From positions 1 through 64,000 of the forward strand of contig JANYDG010000079.1 of assembly GCA_025359885.1 (NCBI GenBank): DNA of 64,000 nt, written 5' to 3'. Shown piece after piece: positions 1-8,188 of this stretch (position 1 is the stretch's first letter; each line of letters starts with the position of its first letter). Made by a program: the position numbers and the translations under genes. This DNA is from Acidobacteriota bacterium (lineage in GTDB: Bacteria > Acidobacteriota > Terriglobia > Terriglobales > Acidobacteriaceae). The notes under the pieces were generated by a model. The model was not told the DNA's origin and searched no databases. It saw only the letters and a program-made list of their open reading frames with translations.

Positions 1-316
1 ACAGGATGAAAACAAAACGAAAAACAAAAACAGGTAGAGGAAATATGGAAATCGAAAATACCGATTCCCACATTCCCCCCACCTCGACGGCTGATAAAAT
101 CTCCCAAAATCAAAAAAACAAAGGAGCCTTCCAAAGCACGACTACTCTACAACCTTCAGGCTCATCCTTCGATTGGAAAAGACTTGAACAGGGGCATCTG
201 ATTACTCCAGGGTAAAGTCCGCTAGGCTTGCTTCGATCCCGCTGGCCGGTGCATTCGTGATTCCCCGCACAAAACGGCAATCTGTGAATGCATGCCTGTC
301 GGGGCATACTAGGGTC
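1..316. other. Leading stretch without a convincing gene
   Basis: The first 200 bases are A-rich with many aaaac/aaaaac runs. They can be read as a 69-residue lysine- and threonine-rich frame (6-215, +), but it has no recognisable fold and the composition is low-complexity. I see no RNA gene, terminator or clear promoter here. It is probably the 3' flank of a gene outside the window plus the upstream region of the secreted protein starting near 317. Confidence 0.4.
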
Positions 317-1354
317 ATGCGATTTCCCCGATTGCCGCGCAGTTTCAAGTTCCATGCCTCAACTCACCTGGTGACGAAGACCGTATCAATCATCATGCTG
401 GCCGCTGCGTTCGCACTGTCGGCTCGGATGGCAACTGCCCAGCCGACCATCGAAGGCTTCCACTGGGTCGACTTTCACTCCGACAAGGACGCCCCCTTCG
501 TAGCCTGGGTCACCCAGTCGCTGAAAGCGGAAAACTGGACATCAATTCGCGAAATTGGCGTGCAATGGGATTCGGCTCTGGTAGTGACTTCGCTGCGAAG
601 CACGCCGCAATCGACTCCCCCAACCGATCTCTACACCGTCTGGAGTGTGTCCCTCTCGAAGCATGAGGCCCAACCGCTCTTGCATGGCGTGAGCCCGCGC
701 ATTCTCAACTGGACAACCTTCGCCGGAACAAGCCTGCGAACGCCGGAACTCGGCCTGGTCTACGATGATTGCTTTGCCTGCGACGCAGCCTCGACCTTTT
801 TTACGACGCTCTACTACAGCTTTCCTGACCATGGCTGGCGGGCGCGGTGGGTCCATGCGGATCAGGGTGCGACGCTTTGGTCTGCAGGGTCGGTTGACGG
901 CGTGAGCAAGACACAAATTTACGGGCTGCTCACCGAACCGCCCGGCCGCGATGTCCTGGCCACCTGGAATCACCTTGACTACGGCAAGACCAAGCCCGCC
1001 GAAGACTACGTCTTCGTCTACAGCGTTGACCCGGCGACGGGCCTTGAACAGACCCAGGGACTCAGCGGAGACCATGCTGAGTCCATGATGCTGCGGCTGT
1101 GCAAAGCTGATCCGGCGCAGGTTGATCCTGCGCTCGCTGAACTCGCCCGCGGCCAGGATTCAGCTCTGTGCCGAGATATGATTCAGGCCAACACCAAGTC
1201 CATGCCGACCCGCAGGCCCGTAACGACGCCGCCAGCCAATAATCAGGGCCGTGCCACTCCTCCCGGAGCAAGGCGGCCCAGCGCGGTGTTGCCCGGTTCA
1301 AGCCAGCCCGGTGCGCGTCCACCCGCCGCAAAGCCCGCTGAAGTAGAGAAGTAG
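317..1354 (+). CDS. Secreted hypothetical protein with proline-rich tail
   Basis: I do not recognise the family. From the ATG at 317 the protein has a long basic N-terminus, then a hydrophobic segment (IIMLAAAFALSA) ending in an ATAQ-like signal peptidase site, so export is likely. The middle is a globular domain of about 230 residues with a Cys-x-x-Cys pair (DDCFACD) that could bind a metal or form a disulfide. The last 60 residues are rich in Pro, Ala, Gly and Arg, which suggests an unstructured tail. An in-frame GTG at 257 would add 20 residues with no signal character, so I prefer 317. It converges on the next gene, with 8 bases between the stops. Function unknown. Confidence 0.6.
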   Translation: MRFPRLPRSFKFHASTHLVTKTVSIIMLAAAFALSARMATAQPTIEGFHWVDFHSDKDAPFVAWVTQSLKAENWTSIREIGVQWDSALVVTSLRSTPQSTPPTDLYTVWSVSLSKHEAQPLLHGVSPRILNWTTFAGTSLRTPELGLVYDDCFACDAASTFFTTLYYSFPDHGWRARWVHADQGATLWSAGSVDGVSKTQIYGLLTEPPGRDVLATWNHLDYGKTKPAEDYVFVYSVDPATGLEQTQGLSGDHAESMMLRLCKADPAQVDPALAELARGQDSALCRDMIQANTKSMPTRRPVTTPPANNQGRATPPGARRPSAVLPGSSQPGARPPAAKPAEVEK

Positions 1355-1362
1355 CGCCGCGC

Positions 1363-1929
1363 CTACTGCGCAGTCATCACCCGAATCGCCGCCAGATTGC
1401 GTACCCATCGGCTGGGATGCTTTTCCCCTGTCGCAACCAGCTGAAATGGGCCGCTCTCCGCGAGTGGTTTGCCGTCGACAGTGTCGGCAACCAATACCGT
1501 TGCATCGTGGACGGTCGGCGCGATTTCAGCATACGAATAGACGACCCCATAGCCGTCAGCTCCCTCAGCCACCAGGTAGAGATGGAAATCCGCACCTCCG
1601 TGAGGCTTTTCCGGTAGTCCAAGACGGCTCAGTAATGAGATGAGCGGCACGCCAGTGTAGGTCTCGTTGGCCTTTGTATGCTCGTTGAATACGGTGATGC
1701 TGGCGTGCGGAAGGGCAGCAAGTGCCGCCGCCGTCCACTCCGCGGATTTGCCTTCATAGCTTAATTTGAGCGGGCCAGCTGGCCCTATAGGCTTGGCCGA
1801 CGGGTCCCCCATCGCATGGTCCATCTTCATCCCACCCATCGGCGCGGGAGCCTGCGCGTCGACGGTCGTGGACGCGACGATCAAAGGGAATGCAATGAGG
1901 AAAACGGCAACGGAAATCATCTTAAGCAT
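1363..1929 (-). CDS. Exported molybdopterin-binding-fold domain protein
   Basis: A 188-residue protein with an N-terminal signal peptide (ISVAVFLIAFPLIVAS, cleavage near VDAQA). A short Met/His-rich patch follows (GGMKMDHAMGD) that could bind metal. The rest matches the pattern of the oxidoreductase molybdopterin-binding domain: YTGVPLISLL, then a C-terminal segment with GPFQLVATGEKHPSRWVRNL. In sulfite-oxidase-family enzymes a Cys just before the tGvpL segment ligates Mo; here that stretch (VFNEHTKANETYTGV) has no Cys, so it may be non-catalytic or bind something else. The start at 1929 has AGAGG upstream; a longer frame to 2016 would bury the signal peptide. It is divergent from nuoI, with 37 bases between the starts. 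Confidence 0.6.
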   Translation of the reverse strand: MLKMISVAVFLIAFPLIVASTTVDAQAPAPMGGMKMDHAMGDPSAKPIGPAGPLKLSYEGKSAEWTAAALAALPHASITVFNEHTKANETYTGVPLISLLSRLGLPEKPHGGADFHLYLVAEGADGYGVVYSYAEIAPTVHDATVLVADTVDGKPLAESGPFQLVATGEKHPSRWVRNLAAIRVMTAQ

Positions 1930-1966
1930 GCTGAAAGCCTCTCGGAATCCATCGTATACTGAGCCT

Positions 1967-2434
1967 ATGTCGATCGTGCGCAACATCGCGGCAATTGCCA
2001 AGGGCATGAGCATCACCTTCGGGGAGATGCTGGAGCCGACGCAGGTAGAAAACTATCCCGACGGCCCAGGGCCGCTCAAGGGAGCGAAATTCGAACAGCG
2101 CTATCGTGGAGCCCACGAGCTGCAGCGCGACGAAAACGGCCTCGAAAAATGCGTCGCCTGCTTCCTCTGCGCAGCCGCCTGCCCCTCCAACTGCATCTTC
2201 ATCGAAGCAGCCGAAAACACGGCAGAGGTCCGCATCTCATCCAGCGAGCGCTACGCCAAGACATACAACATCGACTACAACCGCTGCATCTTCTGCGGCT
2301 ACTGCGTAGAGGCTTGCCCGACAGACGCCATCACCCACGGCCACGGCTTCGAACTCGCCACCCTCAACGCCACCAGCCTCGTCATGCGCAAGGAAAACAT
2401 GCTCGTGCCGGTTGCGGCGTTGACGGGGAAGTAG
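1967..2434 (+). CDS. nuoI: NADH-quinone oxidoreductase subunit I (2x[4Fe-4S])
   Basis: A 155-residue ferredoxin-like subunit of respiratory complex I. It carries two complete 4Fe-4S motifs, CVACFLCAAACP and CIFCGYCVEACP, which hold clusters N6a and N6b on the electron path from NADH to quinone. The second motif is followed by TDAITHGHGFELA, typical of NuoI. The start is the ATG at 1967 (MSIVRNIAAIAKG); an upstream extension to 1766 is antisense to the neighbouring signal peptide and is not coding. No other nuo genes flank it, so it is a detached copy or the complex I genes are dispersed. It ends one base before the stop of the convergent gene. Confidence 0.93.
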   Translation: MSIVRNIAAIAKGMSITFGEMLEPTQVENYPDGPGPLKGAKFEQRYRGAHELQRDENGLEKCVACFLCAAACPSNCIFIEAAENTAEVRISSSERYAKTYNIDYNRCIFCGYCVEACPTDAITHGHGFELATLNATSLVMRKENMLVPVAALTGK

Positions 2435-2435
2435 T

Positions 2436-3041
2436 TCAGCGGCTGCTCTCTGCCAACAATTCCTTTCGAATTTGAATTGCACGGCGGAGTGTCTTGACGT
2501 CGTGCGTCCAACGGGGCAAAAGCGCCGACATAAGCAAGCCCTCAAGATCACACAGAATTCCCCATCCCAAAGCAACCGTGAGTAGCCAATACCAACGATC
2601 AAAGCAGAGTAGAGCTACGGTTGCTGTCGCCAGAAGTACTCCCCACAACTTTGCGGCATAGGAATGATAACTGGCCATTCGCTTGAACTTGATCCAATCG
2701 AAGGCCATTCGCAGTGCTTCAAGGGCCAGCAGAGCAGCCAGTAACCAGATTCGTTCTCGAAGAACGAGCCAGTGGCGCAGAATGATTGCAACCAGCACTC
2801 CGAGGTAGAAAATCGTATCGGCGATAGAGTCGGAAACGCGCAGTGAGGCCGTCTCCGTACCCCAGCCCCGGGCAAGGATGCCGTCATACACATCTGAGAG
2901 GAATCCAACCGCAATCATGGCTCCCAGCCAAGGCTGTGGCCCTGCAATACTGAGAGCGGTAACCACCAACATTGGTCCGAGCAGCGCTCTCAAGACTACC
3001 ATCGACCATGGAATTGCTCGTCCCACGCTCCATCTTGCCAC
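2436..3041 (-). CDS. CDP-alcohol phosphatidyltransferase family protein
   Basis: A 201-residue integral membrane enzyme of the family that transfers a phosphatidyl group from CDP-diacylglycerol to an alcohol (PgsA/PssA/Pis type). It shows the family signature D-x2-D-G-x2-A-R followed by D-x3-D: SDVYDGILAR ... SDSIAD at about residues 49-75. The usual Gly between the two halves is replaced in this copy. Several hydrophobic helices surround the site. The start is a GTG at 3041 without a good Shine-Dalgarno; an internal ATG at 3002 is the alternative. The acceptor alcohol cannot be told from sequence alone. It converges on nuoI and is divergent from metH. Confidence 0.78.
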   Translation of the reverse strand: MARWSVGRAIPWSMVVLRALLGPMLVVTALSIAGPQPWLGAMIAVGFLSDVYDGILARGWGTETASLRVSDSIADTIFYLGVLVAIILRHWLVLRERIWLLAALLALEALRMAFDWIKFKRMASYHSYAAKLWGVLLATATVALLCFDRWYWLLTVALGWGILCDLEGLLMSALLPRWTHDVKTLRRAIQIRKELLAESSR

Positions 3042-3145
3042 AGGCGATCGGAAATGTTCTGCAAAGGAATTCTTCGAACAATCCGGGGAGCAGTTTGGAC
3101 GAAGATTTTTGACCGTTTATCCTGAATAGTTAGCCGTTTGTTGCT

Positions 3146-6100
3146 TTGGCGGTTCTGAGGTCGTTTTTCTTGGCGGATTTTCTTTCACTTCTCAAGGATC
3201 GCGTGCTCGTCTATGACGGCGCGATGGGCACAACTCTGCAAAAGCACGCTCTGACGCTCGATGATTTCTGGGGCAAAGAGGGTTGCAACGAAATTCTCGT
3301 GCTCTCTCGCCCAGACGTGATTCGTCAGGTGCATGCCGCGTTTCTTGAGGCCGGCTGTGATGTGATCGAGACAGACAGCTTTGGTTCCGCAAGTATTGTG
3401 CTGGCTGAATACGAGCTCGAAGACCGTGCCCGCGAACTCAATGTCGCTGCGGCGCGCCTGGCCCGCGAAGTAGCCGACGCCTATTCCACGCCTGAAAAGC
3501 CCCGCTTTGTAGCCGGCTCGATGGGGCCAACGACCAAGCTGCCCTCGCTCGGCCACATCGGCTATGACGCCATGGCAGCCAGCTATCTCGAACAGGCCTC
3601 CGCGCTCATCGAGGGCGGCGTCGACATTCTGCTCATCGAAACCTGCCAGGACCTGCTGCAGGCCCGCATCGCCATGGCTGCCTGCCAGGATGCGATCAAC
3701 GCTGAGATTGCACGCGGTGGTCGCCGTGTCGCCCTGCAGGTGCAGGTAACGCTTGAGGCTACCGGAACCATGCTGCTGGGCTCTGAAATTGGCGCGGCAC
3801 TCGCCGTGCTTGAGGCCTTCCAGCCCGACGTCATCGGCCTCAACTGCGCCACTGGCCCGGAGGAGATGAACGACGCGGTCCGGTTTCTCTGCCAGAATTC
3901 GACGCTGCCGATTTCCGTGCTGCCCAATGCCGGCCTTCCGCAGAACGAGGGCGGTCGCGCCGTCTACAAGCTCACGCCGGCGGAGTTGGCCGCGCATCAG
4001 CGGCGGTTTGTCATTGAATACGGTGTCAGCGTCGTCGGCGGCTGCTGCGGAACGACCCCGGAGCACCTGCGCGCGGTCGCCGAGGCGGTCCAAGGCCTCA
4101 CGCCGCTTGTGCGCAATAACAAGCCGCAATCAGTCGTCGCAAGCGCCTTCGCCGCCGTTCCGCTGGAGATGGATGGGCAACCCGTCGTCATCGCCGAGGA
4201 GATGAATACGACCACGCGCCTCGAACACTTCCGCAACATGGTGCGAGAACAGGATTACGACGGCATCCTGACCATGGCCAAGCGGCTGGTCGGCGAAGGT
4301 TCGCAGATGCTTGACTTATGCTGCGCAATTGTCGGCGAAGATGAGCAGGCTTACATGAATGCGGTGTTGGAGAAGATCGCCACGCGCGTCCTGGCACCAA
4401 TTGTGGTCGATTCGACCGAGTCGGAAGTCATTGAGGAGGCGCTGAAGCGCATCCCGGGCAAGCCGATTATCAATTCCATCAATCTCGAAGACGGCGAAAA
4501 GCGCACCAGCAAGGTTCTTCCCATGGCCCGTCGCTACGGCGCAGCGGTGATAGCGCTCACCATCGACGAAGCCGGCATGGCGCTGACCGCCGATAAAAAA
4601 GTCGCCATTGCCCACCGCATCCACGATATGGCCATCCATCGCTACGGATTGCGCCCGCAGGACCTGATATTTGACCCGCTGACCTTGCCCATTTCGACGG
4701 GGCAGGAGGATTACCGTTCGGCGGCGATTGAGACGCTCGAAGCCGTCCGCCGCATCAAGCTTGAACTACCCGAGTGCAAGACCGTTCTCGGCGTCTCCAA
4801 CGTGTCCTTTGGCCTGAACGCCTATGCGCGCAGAGTGCTGAACTCGGTGTTCCTCAAGGAAGCTGTAGATCGCGGCCTCGATACGGCAATCGTGAATTAC
4901 TCGCGCATCTATCCCCTGTACAAGATCCCCGCGATGGAAGTGGAACTGGCGAGAAAGCTAATTTTCCAGGACTGGGGACCCGGTGGATCGACTGCGGAGG
5001 CGCGGGTTGATCCCTTGCAGGCGTACATGGCCTACTTCACCAGCCTCACCAAAGGCTCGGTGCAGGAAGACGTGGTTGAAGTAGAAAATCTGACCATCGA
5101 AGACCGGCTCAAGCAACTGGTCATCCGCGGTGAGCGTACCATTGGCCTGGGCGAGAATAAGCAATCCCTGGAAGAGGCGCTTGAAGCGGCGTTAGCGACT
5201 TACACGCCTCTACAACTCATCAATGATGTGTTGCTCGACGCCATGAAGACGGTCGGAGAGTTGTTCGGATCACGCAAGATGCAGCTGCCTTCGGTGCTCG
5301 ATTCCGCGGCAGTCATGAAAGCGGCGGTCGCCTACCTTGAGCCAAAGATGGAGAAGTCTGGCGGCGGCGGCAAGGGCACCATGGTTTTGGCCACGGTCAA
5401 GGGTGACGTGCACGATATCGGCAAAAATCTGGTGGATATCATCCTGACCAACAACGGCTACCGGGTGATTAACCTGGGCATCAAGCAACCTTCAGATGCA
5501 ATTGTGCACGCAGCCAGAGAAAATAAGACCGACGCTATCGGATTGAGTGGCTTGCTCGTCAAATCGACTCTGGAGATGAAGTACGTGCTGCAGGATCTGG
5601 AGCGGCTGGGCCTCGAAATTCCGGTAATCTGCGGCGGCGCGGCACTTACGCGTAAGTATGTGGAAGAGGACTTGCGCCAGGAATACGCAGGTCCCGTCTA
5701 CTATGCAGAGGACGCTTTTGCCGGGCTGCACATCATCGCCGATCTCACCAGCAGCGATGCGGCGGTTCGGGATGCGCGAACTGCCGAAGGCAAGACCGTA
5801 AAAATCTACGCCAAGGGCAGGTCTGCATCGCTTGAATTGGAGTCGGTGGAGCTAACCGCAAACGGGCGCTCTCCGGCAATTGAAGCCGCATCGCGAATTC
5901 CGGTGCCTGCTCATTGGGGTGCGCGAATTTACACAGACTACCGGCTTGATGATCTGTTCCCGTATTTAAATGAGACCGCACTCTTCAAGAACCAGTGGCA
6001 ATTGAAGACGGCGGCCCAGGGGGACTACCTGCGCATCGTCGAGGAAAAATATCGGCCCATTCTGGAGAAGCTGAAGGAGGAGGTGAAGGCTGCAGGGTGC

Positions 6101-6697
6101 TTCCATCCCAAGTCGGTCATCGGCTTCTATCCATGCAACAGCCAGGGCAACGATGTCATCGTTTATGATGCTCTCGATCAGGATCGGGAGATTGAACGAT
6201 TCACGTTTCCTCGGCAAGCCCAGGGACGACGGCTCTCCATTGCCGACTATTTCGAGCCGATTCGAACGGATGGAACAGCAAAAAAAGACGTAATTGGCTT
6301 CACGATTGTCACAATCGGCGATCAGGCATCACTAGAAACTCAGAAGTTGTTCGAAGCGGGTGATTTCACCCGGTATTTATACCTGCACGGGCTTTCGGTG
6401 GAGACGGCAGAGGCTTTGGCCGAGTACGTTCACAAGCAGGCCAGGCAGTTTTTGGGAATTGGTAGCGCAGATTCTGCAAAAGTAACCGATCTTTTTCACC
6501 AGAAGTACCAAGGTTCGCGTTACTCTTTCGGATATCCCGCCTGTCCGAACCTTGAGGACCAGGCGAAGATATTTAGATTGCTGGAGCCTGAAAAGTCAAT
6601 TGGGGTGCGATTGACCGAGGGCTACCACCTGGAACCAGAGCAAAGTACCAACGCGATTCTGGTGCATCATCCGCAGGCAAAGTACTTTGTGGCGTGA
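3146..6697 (+). CDS. metH: Cobalamin-dependent methionine synthase
   Basis: Transfers the methyl group of 5-methyltetrahydrofolate to homocysteine via methylcobalamin. At about 1183 residues it has all modules: a homocysteine-binding barrel (residues 1-310) with zinc ligands in GLNCATGP and GGCCGTTPEH; a pterin-binding barrel (about 345-600); the B12 cap; the cobalamin domain with DVHDIG starting near residue 754, whose His is the lower cobalt ligand; and a reactivation domain (about 900-1183) for SAM/flavodoxin repair. The start is uncertain: a TTG at 3146, with other TTG/GTG codons up to 3202. The upstream gap shows neither a SAM nor a cobalamin riboswitch. The stop overlaps a possible GTG of the HEAT-repeat gene, suggesting co-transcription. 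Confidence 0.95.
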   Translation: MAVLRSFFLADFLSLLKDRVLVYDGAMGTTLQKHALTLDDFWGKEGCNEILVLSRPDVIRQVHAAFLEAGCDVIETDSFGSASIVLAEYELEDRARELNVAAARLAREVADAYSTPEKPRFVAGSMGPTTKLPSLGHIGYDAMAASYLEQASALIEGGVDILLIETCQDLLQARIAMAACQDAINAEIARGGRRVALQVQVTLEATGTMLLGSEIGAALAVLEAFQPDVIGLNCATGPEEMNDAVRFLCQNSTLPISVLPNAGLPQNEGGRAVYKLTPAELAAHQRRFVIEYGVSVVGGCCGTTPEHLRAVAEAVQGLTPLVRNNKPQSVVASAFAAVPLEMDGQPVVIAEEMNTTTRLEHFRNMVREQDYDGILTMAKRLVGEGSQMLDLCCAIVGEDEQAYMNAVLEKIATRVLAPIVVDSTESEVIEEALKRIPGKPIINSINLEDGEKRTSKVLPMARRYGAAVIALTIDEAGMALTADKKVAIAHRIHDMAIHRYGLRPQDLIFDPLTLPISTGQEDYRSAAIETLEAVRRIKLELPECKTVLGVSNVSFGLNAYARRVLNSVFLKEAVDRGLDTAIVNYSRIYPLYKIPAMEVELARKLIFQDWGPGGSTAEARVDPLQAYMAYFTSLTKGSVQEDVVEVENLTIEDRLKQLVIRGERTIGLGENKQSLEEALEAALATYTPLQLINDVLLDAMKTVGELFGSRKMQLPSVLDSAAVMKAAVAYLEPKMEKSGGGGKGTMVLATVKGDVHDIGKNLVDIILTNNGYRVINLGIKQPSDAIVHAARENKTDAIGLSGLLVKSTLEMKYVLQDLERLGLEIPVICGGAALTRKYVEEDLRQEYAGPVYYAEDAFAGLHIIADLTSSDAAVRDARTAEGKTVKIYAKGRSASLELESVELTANGRSPAIEAASRIPVPAHWGARIYTDYRLDDLFPYLNETALFKNQWQLKTAAQGDYLRIVEEKYRPILEKLKEEVKAAGCFHPKSVIGFYPCNSQGNDVIVYDALDQDREIERFTFPRQAQGRRLSIADYFEPIRTDGTAKKDVIGFTIVTIGDQASLETQKLFEAGDFTRYLYLHGLSVETAEALAEYVHKQARQFLGIGSADSAKVTDLFHQKYQGSRYSFGYPACPNLEDQAKIFRLLEPEKSIGVRLTEGYHLEPEQSTNAILVHHPQAKYFVA

Positions 6698-6729
6698 GGC
6701 GGGGGCCTTTGTCACTCAGGGGGGAAGGA

Positions 6730-7788
6730 ATGAAATCGTCGATGACGAGTGCGGCAACTGGCCGAATCGGGAGTCGTATGCCTGTCAATCGCACCTTTGA
6801 GCGGGAGTTAGCTCAACTGGAATCCATGAGTGGAAAGGTACCGGACGAAGCCGGTATTGAGCGGCTCCATGCAGCCTTGGGAAAAGAGAATAACTACCTC
6901 GTGGCGAAGGCAGCCCGGCTTGTCGCCGATCAGTCCCTGGTGGGTCTCCTTCCCGAGGTCCTGGTGGCCTTCAATCGATTCTTCGAAGATGCGGTCAAAA
7001 GCGACCCGCAGTGCTGGGCAAAGAACGCGCTTGCCAAGGCATTGGTGAAGTTGGAGTGCCAGGACGCCGACGTGTATCTTCGCGGACTGCGCCACCATCA
7101 GGAAGAGCCCGTTTGGGGTGGGCAATCTGATACTGCAGGGGCGCTGCGGGCCACCTGTACCCATGCCCTCGTGGCATGCGACGGATTGAATGATTCTGAA
7201 CTCCTCAATATCCTCCTCGAACCCTTCGTCGACCTCGACAAGACAGTGCGCATGGAGGCGGCACGCGCCTTTGGTCAGGTGGGCGGTGAGAGTGCATCTC
7301 TGCTTCTCAAGCTCAGGATTCTGCTGCGCAAGGAAGATGATGAGGTGCTCGGTGCCTGCTTTTCAGCCTTGCTGGGGCTGGACAACGGAGACACGGCCGG
7401 CTCGATTCGGCTGGTTGCCGACTTCCTTGACGATGGCGAAGAAGCGGCGGCTGAAGCGGCCTTTGCCCTGGCCGAAACGCATGAACCGGCCGCGCTCGCG
7501 GCGTTGAAGACGCGGCGGCTCAAAGGCGCAGATCCGTGGTTTACCTCCGTGCTGGATAATGCAATCGCGCTTACCCGACTCGCAGAGGGAATGGAATTTT
7601 TGCTGGGGATGATTGAAAAAGACCCACGCCAGGCAGCTTCCGCACTGGACGCGATCAGCCGGGTTCATCAGTCGGATGAGGTGCGGGCCAGGGTAACCGC
7701 AGCAGTCATCGCATCAAAGAGTGAGCGCGTCTTGCTGGCGTTTCATCAGTATTTCCCTGAGATTGTCGAAGACGAAAAATCGGACTAA
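6730..7788 (+). CDS. HEAT-repeat protein
   Basis: About 352 residues of alternating helices. Repeats such as LDKTVRMEAARAFGQV and FLDDGEEAAAEAAFALAE match HEAT/PBS-lyase-type units, which form curved protein-binding scaffolds. There is no signal peptide or membrane segment, so it is probably cytoplasmic. The start is ambiguous: a GTG at 6694 overlaps the metH stop, an ATG at 6730 lies right behind a GGGGAAGGA stretch, and further ATGs follow at 6742 and 6778. The tight linkage to metH suggests one transcript, but no functional link is visible. An inverted-repeat element begins directly after its TAA stop. Confidence 0.75.
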   Translation: MKSSMTSAATGRIGSRMPVNRTFERELAQLESMSGKVPDEAGIERLHAALGKENNYLVAKAARLVADQSLVGLLPEVLVAFNRFFEDAVKSDPQCWAKNALAKALVKLECQDADVYLRGLRHHQEEPVWGGQSDTAGALRATCTHALVACDGLNDSELLNILLEPFVDLDKTVRMEAARAFGQVGGESASLLLKLRILLRKEDDEVLGACFSALLGLDNGDTAGSIRLVADFLDDGEEAAAEAAFALAETHEPAALAALKTRRLKGADPWFTSVLDNAIALTRLAEGMEFLLGMIEKDPRQAASALDAISRVHQSDEVRARVTAAVIASKSERVLLAFHQYFPEIVEDEKSD

Positions 7789-7898
7789 AGCATTTTCAGG
7801 AAGGGTATCAAGGGAGTCCGCACTACTGACTGGATTTTCCATTAAGAAAAATCCATCCTCGCGAAAGCTAGGCGCTTCACAGTATTCCTGAAAATGCT
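7789..7898. repeat. MITE-like element with 14-bp perfect terminal inverted repeats
   Basis: AGCATTTTCAGGAA at 7789-7802 is matched exactly in reverse complement at 7885-7898. Inside lies an 8-bp hairpin (TGGATTTT ... AAAATCCA) around 7830-7855. The 110-bp unit encodes no protein and abuts the stop of the HEAT-repeat gene. Terminal repeats plus an internal palindrome resemble a non-autonomous miniature element. A simpler reading is a large terminator structure. Confidence 0.5.
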
Positions 7899-8015
7899 GT
7901 AATACGAGCAGCGTGTTTGATTGCGCAAACTTTCTGTGCGACCGTTGCCGATAATTATGGATGAGTCAGTAACAATCACAGACAGGCGATGACTCGCAGT
8001 CATGCGACCTCCTTC

Positions 8016-8053
8016 GAACGGCCGGGGTGATTCACTCCCGGCCGTTCGTCTTT
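8016..8053 (+). terminator. GC-rich hairpin with T-rich tail upstream of the GH16 gene
   Basis: An 11-bp perfect stem (GAACGGCCGGG at 8016-8026 with CCCGGCCGTTC at 8037-8047) is followed by GTCTTTTC. It looks like an intrinsic terminator or an attenuator in the leader of the glucanase gene. A small palindrome (TGACT-CGC-AGTCA) lies just upstream at about 7990-8002. Confidence 0.55.
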
Positions 8054-8071
8054 TCAATAGGAGATAAATGT

Positions 8072-8188
8072 ATGAATACAAGGCATTTGACTCCCATCAA
8101 GATGCAGTGCTACAACGAAGCATTGCAGATCCCTGAAAATCTCAGGCTGCAAGAGGAGAATCTTGCATGGCCGCTGGATATCGTTTAG
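8072..8188 (+). CDS. Possible 38-residue leader ORF overlapping the glucanase start
   Basis: ATG at 8072 has an ideal AGGAGA 7 bases upstream and opens a 38-codon frame ending TAG at 8186-8188. That stop lies 22 bases inside the GH16 gene, in another frame. The placement, between a hairpin/terminator and the glucanase and overlapping its start, is what a translationally coupled leader peptide would look like. The peptide (MNTRHLTPIKMQCYNEA...) matches nothing I know and could be chance. Confidence 0.35.
   Translation: MNTRHLTPIKMQCYNEALQIPENLRLQEENLAWPLDIV

Noticed and set aside
6-215. 69-codon frame at the window start
   Set aside because: A-rich low-complexity sequence with no clear ribosome site or family pattern; not listed as a gene.
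3042-3145. SAM or cobalamin riboswitch before metH
   Set aside because: The gap is only about 100 bases and shows none of the conserved core elements of either class.
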